DNA from: Brevundimonas sp.
Lineage (GTDB): Bacteria; Pseudomonadota; Alphaproteobacteria; Caulobacterales; Caulobacteraceae
DNA length: 64,000 nucleotides
NCBI RefSeq assembly: GCF_019636155.1
Contig: NZ_JAHBYB010000004.1
Span: 62,001-126,000, forward strand
Reading direction: 5' to 3'
The translations under genes and the position numbers were made by a program. The number at the start of each line of letters is the position of its first letter. The stretch's first letter is position 1. The notes under the pieces are model-generated. The model was not told where the DNA came from. It searched no databases and worked only from the letters and a program-made list of their open reading frames with translations. Below, piece after piece: positions 1-7,766 of the stretch.

Positions 1-680
1 CGGATCAGGGGCAGTTCGGCCTCGGGCGCCTGGGCGTCCAGCTCCAGCCGGCCCTCGCGGACCATGCGGAACAGTTCGGTTCCCGGCTGGACGATCTGGC
101 CGCGCGTCACGCTGCGGCTGATGATGCGGCCGGCGACGGGGGCGCGCAGATTGGTCTGGTCCAGTCGGGTCGCGGTCTCGGCGCGGGCGGCGCGGGCGGA
201 CGCCAGCTGGGCCTCGGCCGAGCGCTGCTCGGCGATGGCCATGTCCAGCGAGGCCTGGGATAGGAAGCCGCGCTCCTTCAGCTCGCGGGCGCGGCCCAGT
301 TCGGCGTCCTCGCGCGCGGCGTTGGCCTCGGCGGCGGTGACGGCGGCCTCCTGCTGGCGCAGCTGGGCCCGCAGCAGGGCGTCGTTCAGCTTGACCAGGA
401 TCTGGCCCTGGCGGACGTAGGCGCCTTCATCGACATAGACGGCCACGGCCTGGAGCCCGCCGGTCTCGGCCGCCACCGGCACCTCTTCCCAGGCCGAGAC
501 GCTGCCCGAGGCGGTGACCGTGCGCGGCAGGTTGACCAGGCTGACGGTCGCGGCCGTCACGGACTGGCGAGAAGGCGGCGCGGCCTTCTCGTCCTTCTTG
601 TCGCCGCCGCCGCAGGCCGCCAGGGCCGCCATTCCCGCCAGCATCAGGCCGGCGCGCGCCGTCCGGGTGAAAATCGCCAC
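1..680 (-). CDS. RND efflux periplasmic adaptor (membrane fusion lipoprotein), 3' end outside window
   Basis: This is an HlyD/AcrA-type adaptor that would bridge an inner-membrane RND pump to an outer-membrane channel. Translating the minus strand from a GTG at 680 gives a short basic start, a hydrophobic stretch and the lipobox LAAC, so the mature protein should be a lipoprotein. There follow a barrel-sandwich half (AAETGGLQAVAVYVDEG), an Ala/Glu-rich coiled-coil hairpin (about residues 95-160) and the second lipoyl half (NLRAPVAGRII). A GGAGGG ribosome site lies about 8 bases before the GTG and decides the start; an internal ATG at 644 would remove the basic region. The frame stays open to base 1, so the C-terminal domains and presumably the pump gene are beyond the window. 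Family is clear; the substrate cannot be told. Confidence 0.85.
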   Translation of the reverse strand, partial: MAIFTRTARAGLMLAGMAALAACGGGDKKDEKAAPPSRQSVTAATVSLVNLPRTVTASGSVSAWEEVPVAAETGGLQAVAVYVDEGAYVRQGQILVKLNDALLRAQLRQQEAAVTAAEANAAREDAELGRARELKERGFLSQASLDMAIAEQRSAEAQLASARAARAETATRLDQTNLRAPVAGRIISRSVTRGQIVQPGTELFRMVREGRLELDAQAPEAELPLI

Positions 681-757
681 GTCCGTCTTCCCTCCGTGCG
701 CCGCCGACGCAGGGGGGCGCGGCAGGCGTGGCCGTCCGCTGCCGGAGGCCGAAATAT

Positions 758-773
758 CTAGGCCGACACCTAG
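758..773. promoter_or_regulatory. Inverted repeat upstream of efflux adaptor, possible operator
   Basis: CTAGG-N6-CCTAG is a perfect 5-bp dyad about 80-90 bases upstream of the efflux adaptor start and 125 bases upstream of lepA. A repressor site for the pump would fit this position, but no regulator gene is visible and the half-sites are short. Confidence 0.25.
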
Positions 774-897
774 CCTGTTGCGATCCGCTCTCAAAGCACG
801 CTCGGGGCCGCAGCCGCACATAGGCGGCCCATCGTGGCCCGCAAGACGCGGTCGGTCCGCATTGGCGAATTTCCATGCGCCGTGCTAGGCGCGCGCC

Positions 898-2706
898 ATG
901 CCTACGCCCCCCATCGAACGTATCCGGAATTTCTCCGTCGTGGCCCACATCGACCACGGCAAATCCACCCTGTCCGATCGCCTGATCCAGGCCACCGGCG
1001 GCCTGACCGCGCGCGAAATGAGCGCCCAGGTCCTGGACAATATGGACATCGAGAAGGAGCGCGGCATCACCATCAAGGCCCAGACCGTGCGCCTGAACTA
1101 CCGTGCGCGCGACGGGCTGGATTATGTCCTGAACCTGATGGACACGCCGGGGCACGTGGACTTCGCCTATGAGGTGTCGCGGTCGCTGGCGGCGTGCGAG
1201 GGTTCGCTGCTGGTGGTGGATGCGTCCCAGGGGGTGGAGGCCCAGACCCTGGCCAATGTCTATCAGGCCATCGACAACAACCACGAGATCGTGCCGGTCC
1301 TGAACAAGATCGACCTGCCGGCCGCCGAGCCGGAGCGGGTCAAGGCCCAGATCGAGGAGGTCATCGGCCTGGACGCCTCGGACGCCGTCATGTGCAGCGC
1401 CAAGTCCGGCATCGGCATCGAGGATGTGCTGGAGGCCATCGTCACCCGCCTGCCTGCCCCCAAGGGGGATGTCGATGCGCCGCTGAAGGCCATGCTGGTG
1501 GACGCCTGGTACGATCCATACCTGGGCGTGGTGCTGCTGGTGCGGGTGTTCGATGGGGTGCTGAAGGCCGGGCAGCGGGTCAAATTCATGCAGAACGGTT
1601 CGACCCACCTGGTCGACCGGGTCGGCGTCTTCCTGCCCAAGAACACCCCGGTCGAGAGCCTGGGACCGGGCGAGGTCGGCTTCATTACCGCCCAGATCAA
1701 GGAGGTCGCCCACGCCGCCGTCGGCGACACCATCACCGATGAGAAGAAGCCGACCGCCGAGCCGCTGAAAGGCTTCAAGGAGGTCCAGTCGGTGGTCTTC
1801 TGCGGCCTGTTCCCGGTGGATGCGGCCGATTTCGAGGACCTGCGCGCCGCCATCGCCCGGCTGCGCCTGAACGACGCCAGCTTCACCTATGAGATGGAAT
1901 CCTCGGCCGCCCTGGGCTTCGGCTTCCGCTGCGGCTTCCTGGGCCTGCTGCACCTGGAGATCATCCAGGAGCGCCTGAGCCGCGAGTTCAACCTGGACCT
2001 GATCGCGACGGCGCCGTCGGTGGTCTACAAGCTGGAACTCCGCGACGGCAGCCACATCGACCTGCACAATCCGGCGGACCTGCCGGACGTGATGCAGATC
2101 ATCGAGATCCGCGAACCCTGGATCAAGGCCACCATCCTGACGCCGGAAGAGTATCTCGGCGGGGTCATCAAGCTGTGCCAGGACCGCCGGGGCGAGCAGA
2201 AGGAGCTGACCTGGGTCGGGACGCGGGCGATGGTCGTCTATGACCTGCCGCTGAACGAGGTGGTGTTCGACTTCTACGACCGGCTGAAGTCGATCTCGAA
2301 GGGCTACGCCAGCTTCGACTACGAACTGGCCGACTATCGCGCCGGCGACCTGGTGAAGATGAACATCCTGGTCAACGCCGAGCCGGTGGACGCCCTGTCG
2401 ATGCTGGTGCACCGATCACGCGCCGAAACGCGCGGACGCGGCATGGTCGAGAAGATGAAGGAGCTGATCCCGCCGCACCTGTTCCAGATCCCGATCCAGG
2501 CGGCGATCGGCGGCAAGATCATCGCCCGCGAGACGGTGCGCGCCCTACGCAAGGACGTGACGTCCAAATGCTATGGCGGCGACGCCACCCGCAAGAAGAA
2601 GCTTCTGGAGAAGCAGAAGGAAGGCAAGAAGCGGATGCGGCAGTTCGGCAAGGTCGAAATTCCGCAGGAAGCCTTCATCGCCGCCCTCAAGATGGACGAG
2701 GACTGA
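898..2706 (+). CDS. lepA: Elongation factor 4 (LepA), ribosome back-translocase GTPase
   Basis: A translational GTPase that acts on stalled or mis-translocated ribosomes. All G-motifs are present: AHIDHGKST (P-loop, near residue 17), the ERGITIKAQ switch I, DTPGHVDF (G3), NKID (G4) and SAKSG (G5). They are followed by the LepA-specific C-terminal part ending in the basic [19 protein letters not shown] region. At 602 residues it has the normal family length. The ATG at 898 gives the standard N-terminus with the P-loop at the expected distance. It stands alone and is followed by the 3' remains of an opposing, IS-interrupted gene; the hairpin at the IS left end may stop transcripts running out of lepA. 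Confidence 0.98.
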   Translation: MPTPPIERIRNFSVVAHIDHGKSTLSDRLIQATGGLTAREMSAQVLDNMDIEKERGITIKAQTVRLNYRARDGLDYVLNLMDTPGHVDFAYEVSRSLAACEGSLLVVDASQGVEAQTLANVYQAIDNNHEIVPVLNKIDLPAAEPERVKAQIEEVIGLDASDAVMCSAKSGIGIEDVLEAIVTRLPAPKGDVDAPLKAMLVDAWYDPYLGVVLLVRVFDGVLKAGQRVKFMQNGSTHLVDRVGVFLPKNTPVESLGPGEVGFITAQIKEVAHAAVGDTITDEKKPTAEPLKGFKEVQSVVFCGLFPVDAADFEDLRAAIARLRLNDASFTYEMESSAALGFGFRCGFLGLLHLEIIQERLSREFNLDLIATAPSVVYKLELRDGSHIDLHNPADLPDVMQIIEIREPWIKATILTPEEYLGGVIKLCQDRRGEQKELTWVGTRAMVVYDLPLNEVVFDFYDRLKSISKGYASFDYELADYRAGDLVKMNILVNAEPVDALSMLVHRSRAETRGRGMVEKMKELIPPHLFQIPIQAAIGGKIIARETVRALRKDVTSKCYGGDATRKKKLLEKQKEGKKRMRQFGKVEIPQEAFIAALKMDED

Positions 2707-2813
2707 CGACGCCTATCGCGCGCCCGATTACCGAGCACCCGTCAGGTCGCGCCAGCGCCAGGCGGCCCGGCCCACGGCGATGCGCGGCCCGTCGGGCAGG
2801 GCGATGACGGCTA

Positions 2814-2830
2814 GGTGATATCGACATTCA
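2814..2830 (+). repeat. IS left terminal inverted repeat
   Basis: Seventeen bases, matching the right end at 15 of 17 positions, immediately inside the TA target duplication. Confidence 0.9.
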
Positions 2831-2862
2831 GGATTCTCAGACGCTGAGATGTCTGATTCATA

Positions 2863-2891
2863 GGGCTCCGTTCGATGGACGGAGCCCTTTT
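2863..2891 (+). terminator. IS left-end hairpin: terminator-like and covering the transposase ribosome site
   Basis: A perfect 9-bp stem (GGGCTCCGT 2863-2871 / ACGGAGCCC 2879-2887) with a 7-base loop is followed by TTTT. The 3' arm contains the GGAG ribosome site (2881-2884) for the transposase ATG at 2893. Transcripts entering from lepA would both tend to terminate here and have the ribosome site locked in the stem; a transcript starting within or after the 5' arm would not. This resembles known protection of insertion sequences from impinging transcription. Confidence 0.6.
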
Positions 2892-2892
2892 G

Positions 2893-3650
2893 ATGTCAGC
2901 CAAGCGCTACGAGTTGAGCCAGGTTCAGTGGGAGCGGATCGCGGACCTGCTGCCGGGCAAGGCGGGCGATCCTGGGCGGACTGCCGCCGACAACCGGCTG
3001 TTCGTCAACGGGGTGCTGTGGGTGCTGCGCTCGGGGGCGCACTGGTGCGATCTGCCCGAGCGCTATGGACGCTGGAAGACGCTGCACAAGCGCTTCAGCC
3101 GATGGTCGAAGGCCGGGGTGTGGGATCGGGTGTTCGCCGACCTGATCAAGGACCGTGACAATCAGTACCTGATGATCGACAGCACCTTGGTCCGAGCCCA
3201 CCAGCAGGCGGCGACCGGAAAAGGGGGGCCTCGGATCAGGCTCTGGGGCGCTCCCGAGGCGGACTGACCACCAAGATCCACATGGCCGCCGACACCCTCG
3301 GCCGGCCGATCCGGTTCATCCTAACCGCCGGCCAAAGCGGCGACGCCCTGGCCGCGCCAGCCCTGCTGGAAGGCTTTCGCCCCCGCGCCGTGCTGGCCGA
3401 CAAGGCCTACGATTCCAACGCCCTGCGCCAACTCATCGCCGACGCCGGCGCGCAAGCCGTCATCCCCTCCAACCGCACTCGCAAGGTGCTGATCGCCCAC
3501 GACATTGAAGCCTATCGCGCTCGTAACCGCATCGAGCGTTGCTTCTCAAAGCTCAAGCACTTCCGACGCTTCGCCACCCGCTACGATCGCAGAGCCATTC
3601 ACTTCCTAGGCTTCGTTCACCTCGCCGCCGCCATGATCTGGATGCGATGA
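2893..3650 (+). CDS. IS5-family DDE transposase made by -1 frameshift between two frames
   Basis: Frame A (2893-3267) carries the N-terminal DUF4096-like DNA-binding region and the first catalytic Asp (IDSTLVRAHQ). Frame B, ending at the TGA 3648-3650, carries the second Asp (LADKAYDS) and the catalytic Glu (ERCFSKLKHFRR). Neither frame alone has a complete DDE triad. At 3219-3228 the sequence AAAAGGGGGG lets the ribosome slip back one base, joining GKGG to ASDQALGRSRGGLTTKIH, which is the normal continuous family sequence. The joined protein is about 252 residues, the family norm. I chose ATG 2893 because GGAG lies 8 bases upstream; an ATG at 2875 falls in the hairpin loop and has no ribosome site. 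The stop overlaps the right inverted repeat. Confidence 0.88.
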
Positions 3651-3664
3651 ATGTCGATTCCACC
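3648..3664 (-). repeat. IS right terminal inverted repeat
   Basis: Seventeen bases mirroring the left end with two mismatches; the transposase stop codon is its first triplet, and TA (3665-3666) follows. Confidence 0.9.
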
Positions 3665-4587
3665 TAGGCCGCGCATCGGCTGATCCTTGCAGGCGGCGGG
3701 CGCGAAGGCGACCTCGACCGCCACCGCCTGACGCAGGCCCGCCAGCCCCTTGCCTGCCTCGCCCCGGCTCTGCCGCCAATCGCCGTCCCAGACCAGAAGA
3801 GCGCGGCCCTGGGCCGACAGGGCGTCATGGGCCATCCGCACGGCGGCCCGCACCTCGACGTCGTCGGCCAGGGCGTCCTGAAGCCGCCGCACCATGTCGC
3901 ACCGTCCGCCGCCGGCGCCCGATCCCTGACCGCCCGCGCCCGTCCCTCCGCCCCCGCCCGGCGGACCGGCCACGGCCGCGCCGGCGGTCTGATTGGCGCC
4001 CAGCAGGCTGATCCCCGGCGGTTCGGGCGCGGGCTCGGCGGCGGGCAGAGGCGCCGAGGGCGGCGGGGTGCGCGGCGGATGCAGACGCAACGGCGGCGGT
4101 CGGGTCGGCTGGGGCGTCGGCGCCGCGGCAGCCGCGACAGGAGGGCCGGCAGGCGGGGCCGGGTCCGGGGTCTCCGTCGGCGGGGCGGGCGGCGGGATCG
4201 GTCGTGGCGGCGGCTCCAGGGTGACCACGAGCGGCGGCGAAGGGACGGGCGGCGGCTGGAAATTCGCCCTCAGGCTCAACACCGGAAACAGGATGGCGAG
4301 ATGGGCCAGGACGCTGAGCGCCGCCGCGCCCCAGCGGCGCGCGGCGCGGCGGTGTCGGACGGAAGAATCCCTGGCTGGCGGCGACATGGGGCCCGGCGGC
4401 GGCGCCCGCGCTGGCGGGCCGAACCGCACGATCCTGCCCACCGCTCCGCGTCAGCATCGTGGCCACGACACGGTCAAGCTGGCGCCGTGGCGCCTTATCC
4501 GGGCCATGACATGGCCGCGAGCGACCCGTGAGGTGCGGGCGCGCGACACACGGGAGTGGCGCCCCGGCCCCGAAAAGAGACACGACC

Positions 4588-5160
4588 TTGACCCGATCCT
4601 TTTCCCGTTCGGTCCTTCTGACCGGTTCCGTCCTGATCCTGGGCCTGGCGGCCAGCGGCTGCGCCAGCCATCGTTTCGTGCGTGACAACCTGGCCGTGGT
4701 CGACGCCCGCGTCGATCAGACCGACGCCAATGTGACCCAGGTCGCCGGCACGGCGGGCGAGGCCCTGAACCGCGCCAACGCCGCCCACAAGCTGGCCGAG
4801 GGCAAATTCCTGTATGAGATGGTCCTGTCGGACGACTCGGTGAAATTCCCGACCAACGCCGACCAGCTGTCGCCTGAGGCGGAGCAGCGCCTGGCCGAAC
4901 TGGCCCAGAGGCTGAAGGCCGAGAACCGCAACGTCTATCTGGAAATCCAGGGCCACACCGACTCGCGCGGCGACGACCGTTACAACCGCCAACTGGGTGA
5001 ACAGCGCGCCGAGGCCGTGCGCCGCAGCCTGAGCCAGCAGGGCATCGCCCTGAACCGGATGGCGACCATCTCCTATGGCGAGGCCTCGCCGGTGGCGCCG
5101 AACGACACGGCCGACGGCCGCGCCCAGAACCGACGCGTGGCGATCATCGTCCTGAGCTGA
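4588..5160 (+). CDS. OmpA/Pal-like peptidoglycan-associated lipoprotein
   Basis: An outer-membrane lipoprotein that should hold the envelope to peptidoglycan. From a TTG at 4588 the protein begins MTRSFSRS, has a hydrophobic signal and the lipobox LAASGC. A short helical linker follows, then a C-terminal OmpA domain (about residues 85-190) with the FPTNADQLSPEAEQRL start and the peptidoglycan-binding signature GHTDSRGDDRYNRQLGEQRAEAVR. The upstream ATG at 4528 would put a charged 20-residue extension before the signal, so the TTG is preferred, though its ribosome site (AAGAGA) is weak. It is monocistronic and divergent from the IS-broken TonB-like gene. It could be a Pal paralogue, since the usual Tol genes are not adjacent. 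Confidence 0.85.
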   Translation: MTRSFSRSVLLTGSVLILGLAASGCASHRFVRDNLAVVDARVDQTDANVTQVAGTAGEALNRANAAHKLAEGKFLYEMVLSDDSVKFPTNADQLSPEAEQRLAELAQRLKAENRNVYLEIQGHTDSRGDDRYNRQLGEQRAEAVRRSLSQQGIALNRMATISYGEASPVAPNDTADGRAQNRRVAIIVLS

Positions 5161-5227
5161 CGAGCATGAGGGCGGGCCGGTCGCGCGGCGGGGCGCGCAC
5201 GACCGGCCGCCTGCGTCCGCGCTTGAT

Positions 5228-5254
5228 TTGACCGGAGGGTCCGCGCCCTATAGT
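5228..5254 (+). promoter_or_regulatory. Predicted housekeeping promoter for carA
   Basis: TTGACCG (5228-5234), 13 bases, then CTATAG (within 5248-5253). This matches the TTGAC - GCTANA pattern of Caulobacter-type sigma-73 promoters and lies about 47 bases upstream of carA. Confidence 0.5.
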
Positions 5255-5300
5255 CACGCCGCCGTTTGACCGCCGGAATCCCCTTCATAAGGAGCGCGCC

Positions 5301-6455
5301 ATGACCAAGCTGATCGAGGGCGCGACCGGGGTTCTGGTCCTCGCGGACGGGACGGTGTTCCAGGGCGTGGGCGTGGGCGCCGTGGGCGACGCCCTGGGCG
5401 AGGTGGTCTTCAACACCGCCATGACCGGCTATCAGGAAATCCTGACCGACCCCAGCTATATGAGCCAGATTCTGGCCTTCACCTTTCCCCACGTCGGCAA
5501 TGTCGGGGTGAATGTCGAAGATGTCGAACAGATGGGCGGCGCCGCCGAGACGGCGGCCGTGGGGGCCGTGTTCCGAGACCTGGCGACCGATCCGGCCAAT
5601 TGGCGCGCCGACGGGAGTTTCGACGCCTGGCTGAAGCGGCGCGGGGTGGTCGGACTGGCGGGCATCGACACCCGGGCCCTGACCAAGCGCATCCGCGATC
5701 ATGGCGCGCCGCATGCGGTCATCGCCCATGATCCGCAAGGCGGGTTCGACCTGGAGGCCCTGGCGGCCAAGGCCAGGGCCTGGACCGGCCTGGTCGGGCT
5801 GGACCTGGCCAAGCCGGCCTCGACCCTGCAGGCGTTCGAATGGAACGAAGGCGTCTGGGACTGGCCCGAGGGCTATCCGACCCTGGCCGGCGGCAAGTCG
5901 GTGGTGGTCGTGGACTACGGGGTCAAGCGCAACATCCTGCGGGCCCTGGCCTCGACCGGGGTGAAGATCACGGTGGTTCCGGCGACGACGACGGCGGAAG
6001 AGATATTGGCGCGCAACCCGGACGGCGTCGTCCTGTCGAACGGCCCGGGCGACCCGGCCGCGACCGGCGAATACGCCGTGCCAGAGATCCGGAAACTGAT
6101 CGACAGCGGCAAGCCGGTGATGGGCATCTGCCTGGGTCACCAGATGCTGGCCCTGGCCCTAGGCGCCAGGACCGTGAAGATGGAGCAGGGGCACCACGGC
6201 GCCAACCATCCGGTCAAGGACCTGACCACCGGCAAGGTCGAGATCGTGTCGATGAACCATGGCTTCACCGTCGACCGCGACAGCCTGCCCGAGGCGGTTC
6301 AGGAGACCCACGTCAGCCTGTTCGACGGCACCAACTGCGGCATCGCCCTAAAGGACCGGCCGGTGTTCAGCGTCCAGCACCATCCGGAAGCCTCGCCGGG
6401 GCCGACGGACAGCCTTTACCTGTTCGAGCGTTTCCGCGCCTATATGGGCGACTGA
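5301..6455 (+). CDS. carA: Carbamoyl-phosphate synthase small (glutaminase) subunit
   Basis: Releases ammonia from glutamine for carbamoyl phosphate, the shared precursor of arginine and pyrimidines, in complex with CarB. The N-terminal CarA-specific domain (about residues 1-185, with [18 protein letters not shown]) is followed by a class I glutamine amidotransferase domain. It has the nucleophile Cys in GICLGHQML and the His/Glu pair in [11 protein letters not shown]. The 384-residue length is normal, and GGAG lies 8 bases before the ATG. carB is not next to it; a lipoprotein gene follows 38 bases downstream, perhaps in the same transcript. It has its own recognisable promoter. Confidence 0.98.
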   Translation: MTKLIEGATGVLVLADGTVFQGVGVGAVGDALGEVVFNTAMTGYQEILTDPSYMSQILAFTFPHVGNVGVNVEDVEQMGGAAETAAVGAVFRDLATDPANWRADGSFDAWLKRRGVVGLAGIDTRALTKRIRDHGAPHAVIAHDPQGGFDLEALAAKARAWTGLVGLDLAKPASTLQAFEWNEGVWDWPEGYPTLAGGKSVVVVDYGVKRNILRALASTGVKITVVPATTTAEEILARNPDGVVLSNGPGDPAATGEYAVPEIRKLIDSGKPVMGICLGHQMLALALGARTVKMEQGHHGANHPVKDLTTGKVEIVSMNHGFTVDRDSLPEAVQETHVSLFDGTNCGIALKDRPVFSVQHHPEASPGPTDSLYLFERFRAYMGD

Positions 6456-6493
6456 AGCCGGGCCGTCCGGCGACCGGCCGGGAGAAGCCATCC

Positions 6494-7630
6494 ATGGCGC
6501 GCGCGCGTCCGATCGCCGTTCTGGCCGTGATGGCGGCGGCCCTGACCCTGGGCGCCTGCGCCAGCGGCGCGCGCAGCGATTTCGGCTTCAGCCAGCGCGA
6601 AGCCTCCGCCCCCATCGGCTTTCCGAACGTCCGCTTCTCCATCGAGGACGACGCGGCGGCCCGCAGCATCGCCGAGCAGTTGAGCCAGGGCGTGCCCAAG
6701 GGGCCGGACGGCCATTTCGACCTGGTGGCCCTGTCGGGCGGCGGGGCCAACGGCGCCTTCGCCGCGGGACTGATGGCCGGCTGGACCGAAAGCGGCGCGC
6801 GGCCGGATTTCGAGGTGGTGACCGGGGTCTCGACCGGGGCGTTGGCGGCCCCCTTCGTCTTCCTGGGGTCGGACTGGGACGACGAACTGCGCCGGGCCTA
6901 TACCGACGGCGAGGCCTCGGGTCTGCTGAAAAGCCGGGGTCTCAGGGCCTTCTTCGGCTCGGGGGTGTTTTCCGGCGCGCCGCTCAGGGCGCTGATCGAC
7001 GCCCATGTGGACGACCGGCTGCTGCGGGCGGTGGCGGCCGAACACGCCAGGGGGCGCACCCTGCTGGTGGCCACCACCGATCTGGACGCCCAGCGCGGGG
7101 TGATCTGGAACATGGGCGCCATCGCTGCCCAGGGTGGGCCCGAGGCCCTGGACCTGTTCCGGCAGGTGCTGGCGGCCTCGGCTAGCATTCCCGGGGTGTT
7201 TCCGCCGGTGATGATCCGGGCTCAGGGTCGGGGCGCCGAGTTCGAGGAGATGCATGTCGACGGCGGGGTGATGAACCCCTTCGTCGCCCTGCCGCAGATC
7301 ATGTGGGGCTGGGACGACCCCAGCCGGGTGCTGGAGGGCGCACGGGTGCATGTCATCGTCAACGGCAAGGACGCCCCGCGTTTTCACGTCACCCGCGATG
7401 CGGCGCCGACGGTGCTGGGGCGGGCCCTGGACACGGTGCTGGGCGGACAGTTGCGCCAGAGCCTGGCGGCCAACCGCGCCTTTGCCGAGCGGCGCGGCGT
7501 CACCTTCCGCGTCGCCGCCATACCTGAGGACTTCGACGGCGGCGACAGCCTGGATTTCAGCCAGGGCTCCATGCAGGCCGTCTACGACCTGGGCCGCGCC
7601 CTGGGACGGTCCGGCGAGGCGTGGAAATAA
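6494..7630 (+). CDS. Patatin-like phospholipase, secreted lipoprotein
   Basis: A serine acyl hydrolase of the patatin type, expected to cleave phospholipid or other acyl esters at the envelope. Residues 1-20 form a lipoprotein signal ending LTLGAC. The oxyanion-hole glycines are in LSGGGANGAFAAG, the nucleophile Ser in GVSTG (about residue 115), and the dyad Asp in HVDGGVMNPF (about 258). All catalytic parts are present. The ATG at 6494 is chosen because GGGAGAAG sits just upstream and the signal begins there; the frame stays open much further upstream, but that part is the shadow of carA. It lies 38 bases after carA on the same strand. The natural substrate is unknown. Confidence 0.88.
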   Translation: MARARPIAVLAVMAAALTLGACASGARSDFGFSQREASAPIGFPNVRFSIEDDAAARSIAEQLSQGVPKGPDGHFDLVALSGGGANGAFAAGLMAGWTESGARPDFEVVTGVSTGALAAPFVFLGSDWDDELRRAYTDGEASGLLKSRGLRAFFGSGVFSGAPLRALIDAHVDDRLLRAVAAEHARGRTLLVATTDLDAQRGVIWNMGAIAAQGGPEALDLFRQVLAASASIPGVFPPVMIRAQGRGAEFEEMHVDGGVMNPFVALPQIMWGWDDPSRVLEGARVHVIVNGKDAPRFHVTRDAAPTVLGRALDTVLGGQLRQSLAANRAFAERRGVTFRVAAIPEDFDGGDSLDFSQGSMQAVYDLGRALGRSGEAWK

Positions 7631-7649
7631 ACGTTCTTAATCTGACTGA

Positions 7650-7681
7650 GAATCGTCCCCATTGTTCACAACTGTGGATAA
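7650..7681. promoter_or_regulatory. GANTC site and consensus DnaA box in front of dnaG
   Basis: GAATC (7650-7654), a CcrM methylation site, and TGTGGATAA (7673-7681), a perfect inverted TTATCCACA DnaA box, lie in the 136-base gap before dnaG. Both elements couple transcription to replication in Caulobacter relatives. Their role here is inferred from sequence and position. Confidence 0.55.
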
Positions 7682-7766
7682 AGATTTGTGGGGGACGCAG
7701 GCGGTGGACTTCTTTGGATCAACTTTTCCATTTTGCGGGATTTTCGACGTGTGAGCGGGTGCGAAG

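Larger units (their letters stand above)
2814..3664 (+). mobile_element. IS5-family insertion sequence (IS427-group type), 851 bp
   Basis: The element is bounded by 17-bp terminal inverted repeats, GGTGATATCGACATTCA at the left and its mirror at the right, differing at two positions. It is flanked by a direct TA duplication (2812-2813 and 3665-3666) inside CTAG. Size, TA target, two overlapping transposase frames and a DDE domain fit the IS427 group of IS5. Both ends and both frames are intact, so it looks recent and potentially mobile. It sits in the 3' part of a TonB-like gene on the opposite strand. Confidence 0.92.
2728..4441 (-). pseudogene. TonB-like proline-rich membrane-anchored protein, interrupted by the IS element
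   Basis: The 5' part (3665-4441) encodes a short cytoplasmic start, one membrane segment (WGAAALSVLAHLAILF), a long Pro-rich stretch and a small C-terminal domain, as in TonB-type energy transducers anchored in the inner membrane and spanning the periplasm. The reading frame runs into the IS. If the IS and one TA copy are removed, the frame continues without a break across the site (QPMRG-LAV-IALPDG) and ends at a TAA at 2728-2730 after WRWRDLTGAR. The gene was therefore intact before the insertion and has lost about its last 28 residues. The start is uncertain: GTG at 4441 or ATG at 4387. The function is inferred from architecture only. Some activity might survive because only the C-terminus is replaced. 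Confidence 0.75.

Noticed and set aside
427-2412. 661-codon open frame on the minus strand
   Set aside because: Antisense shadow of lepA and the efflux adaptor region; His/Gln/Arg-rich product without family features.
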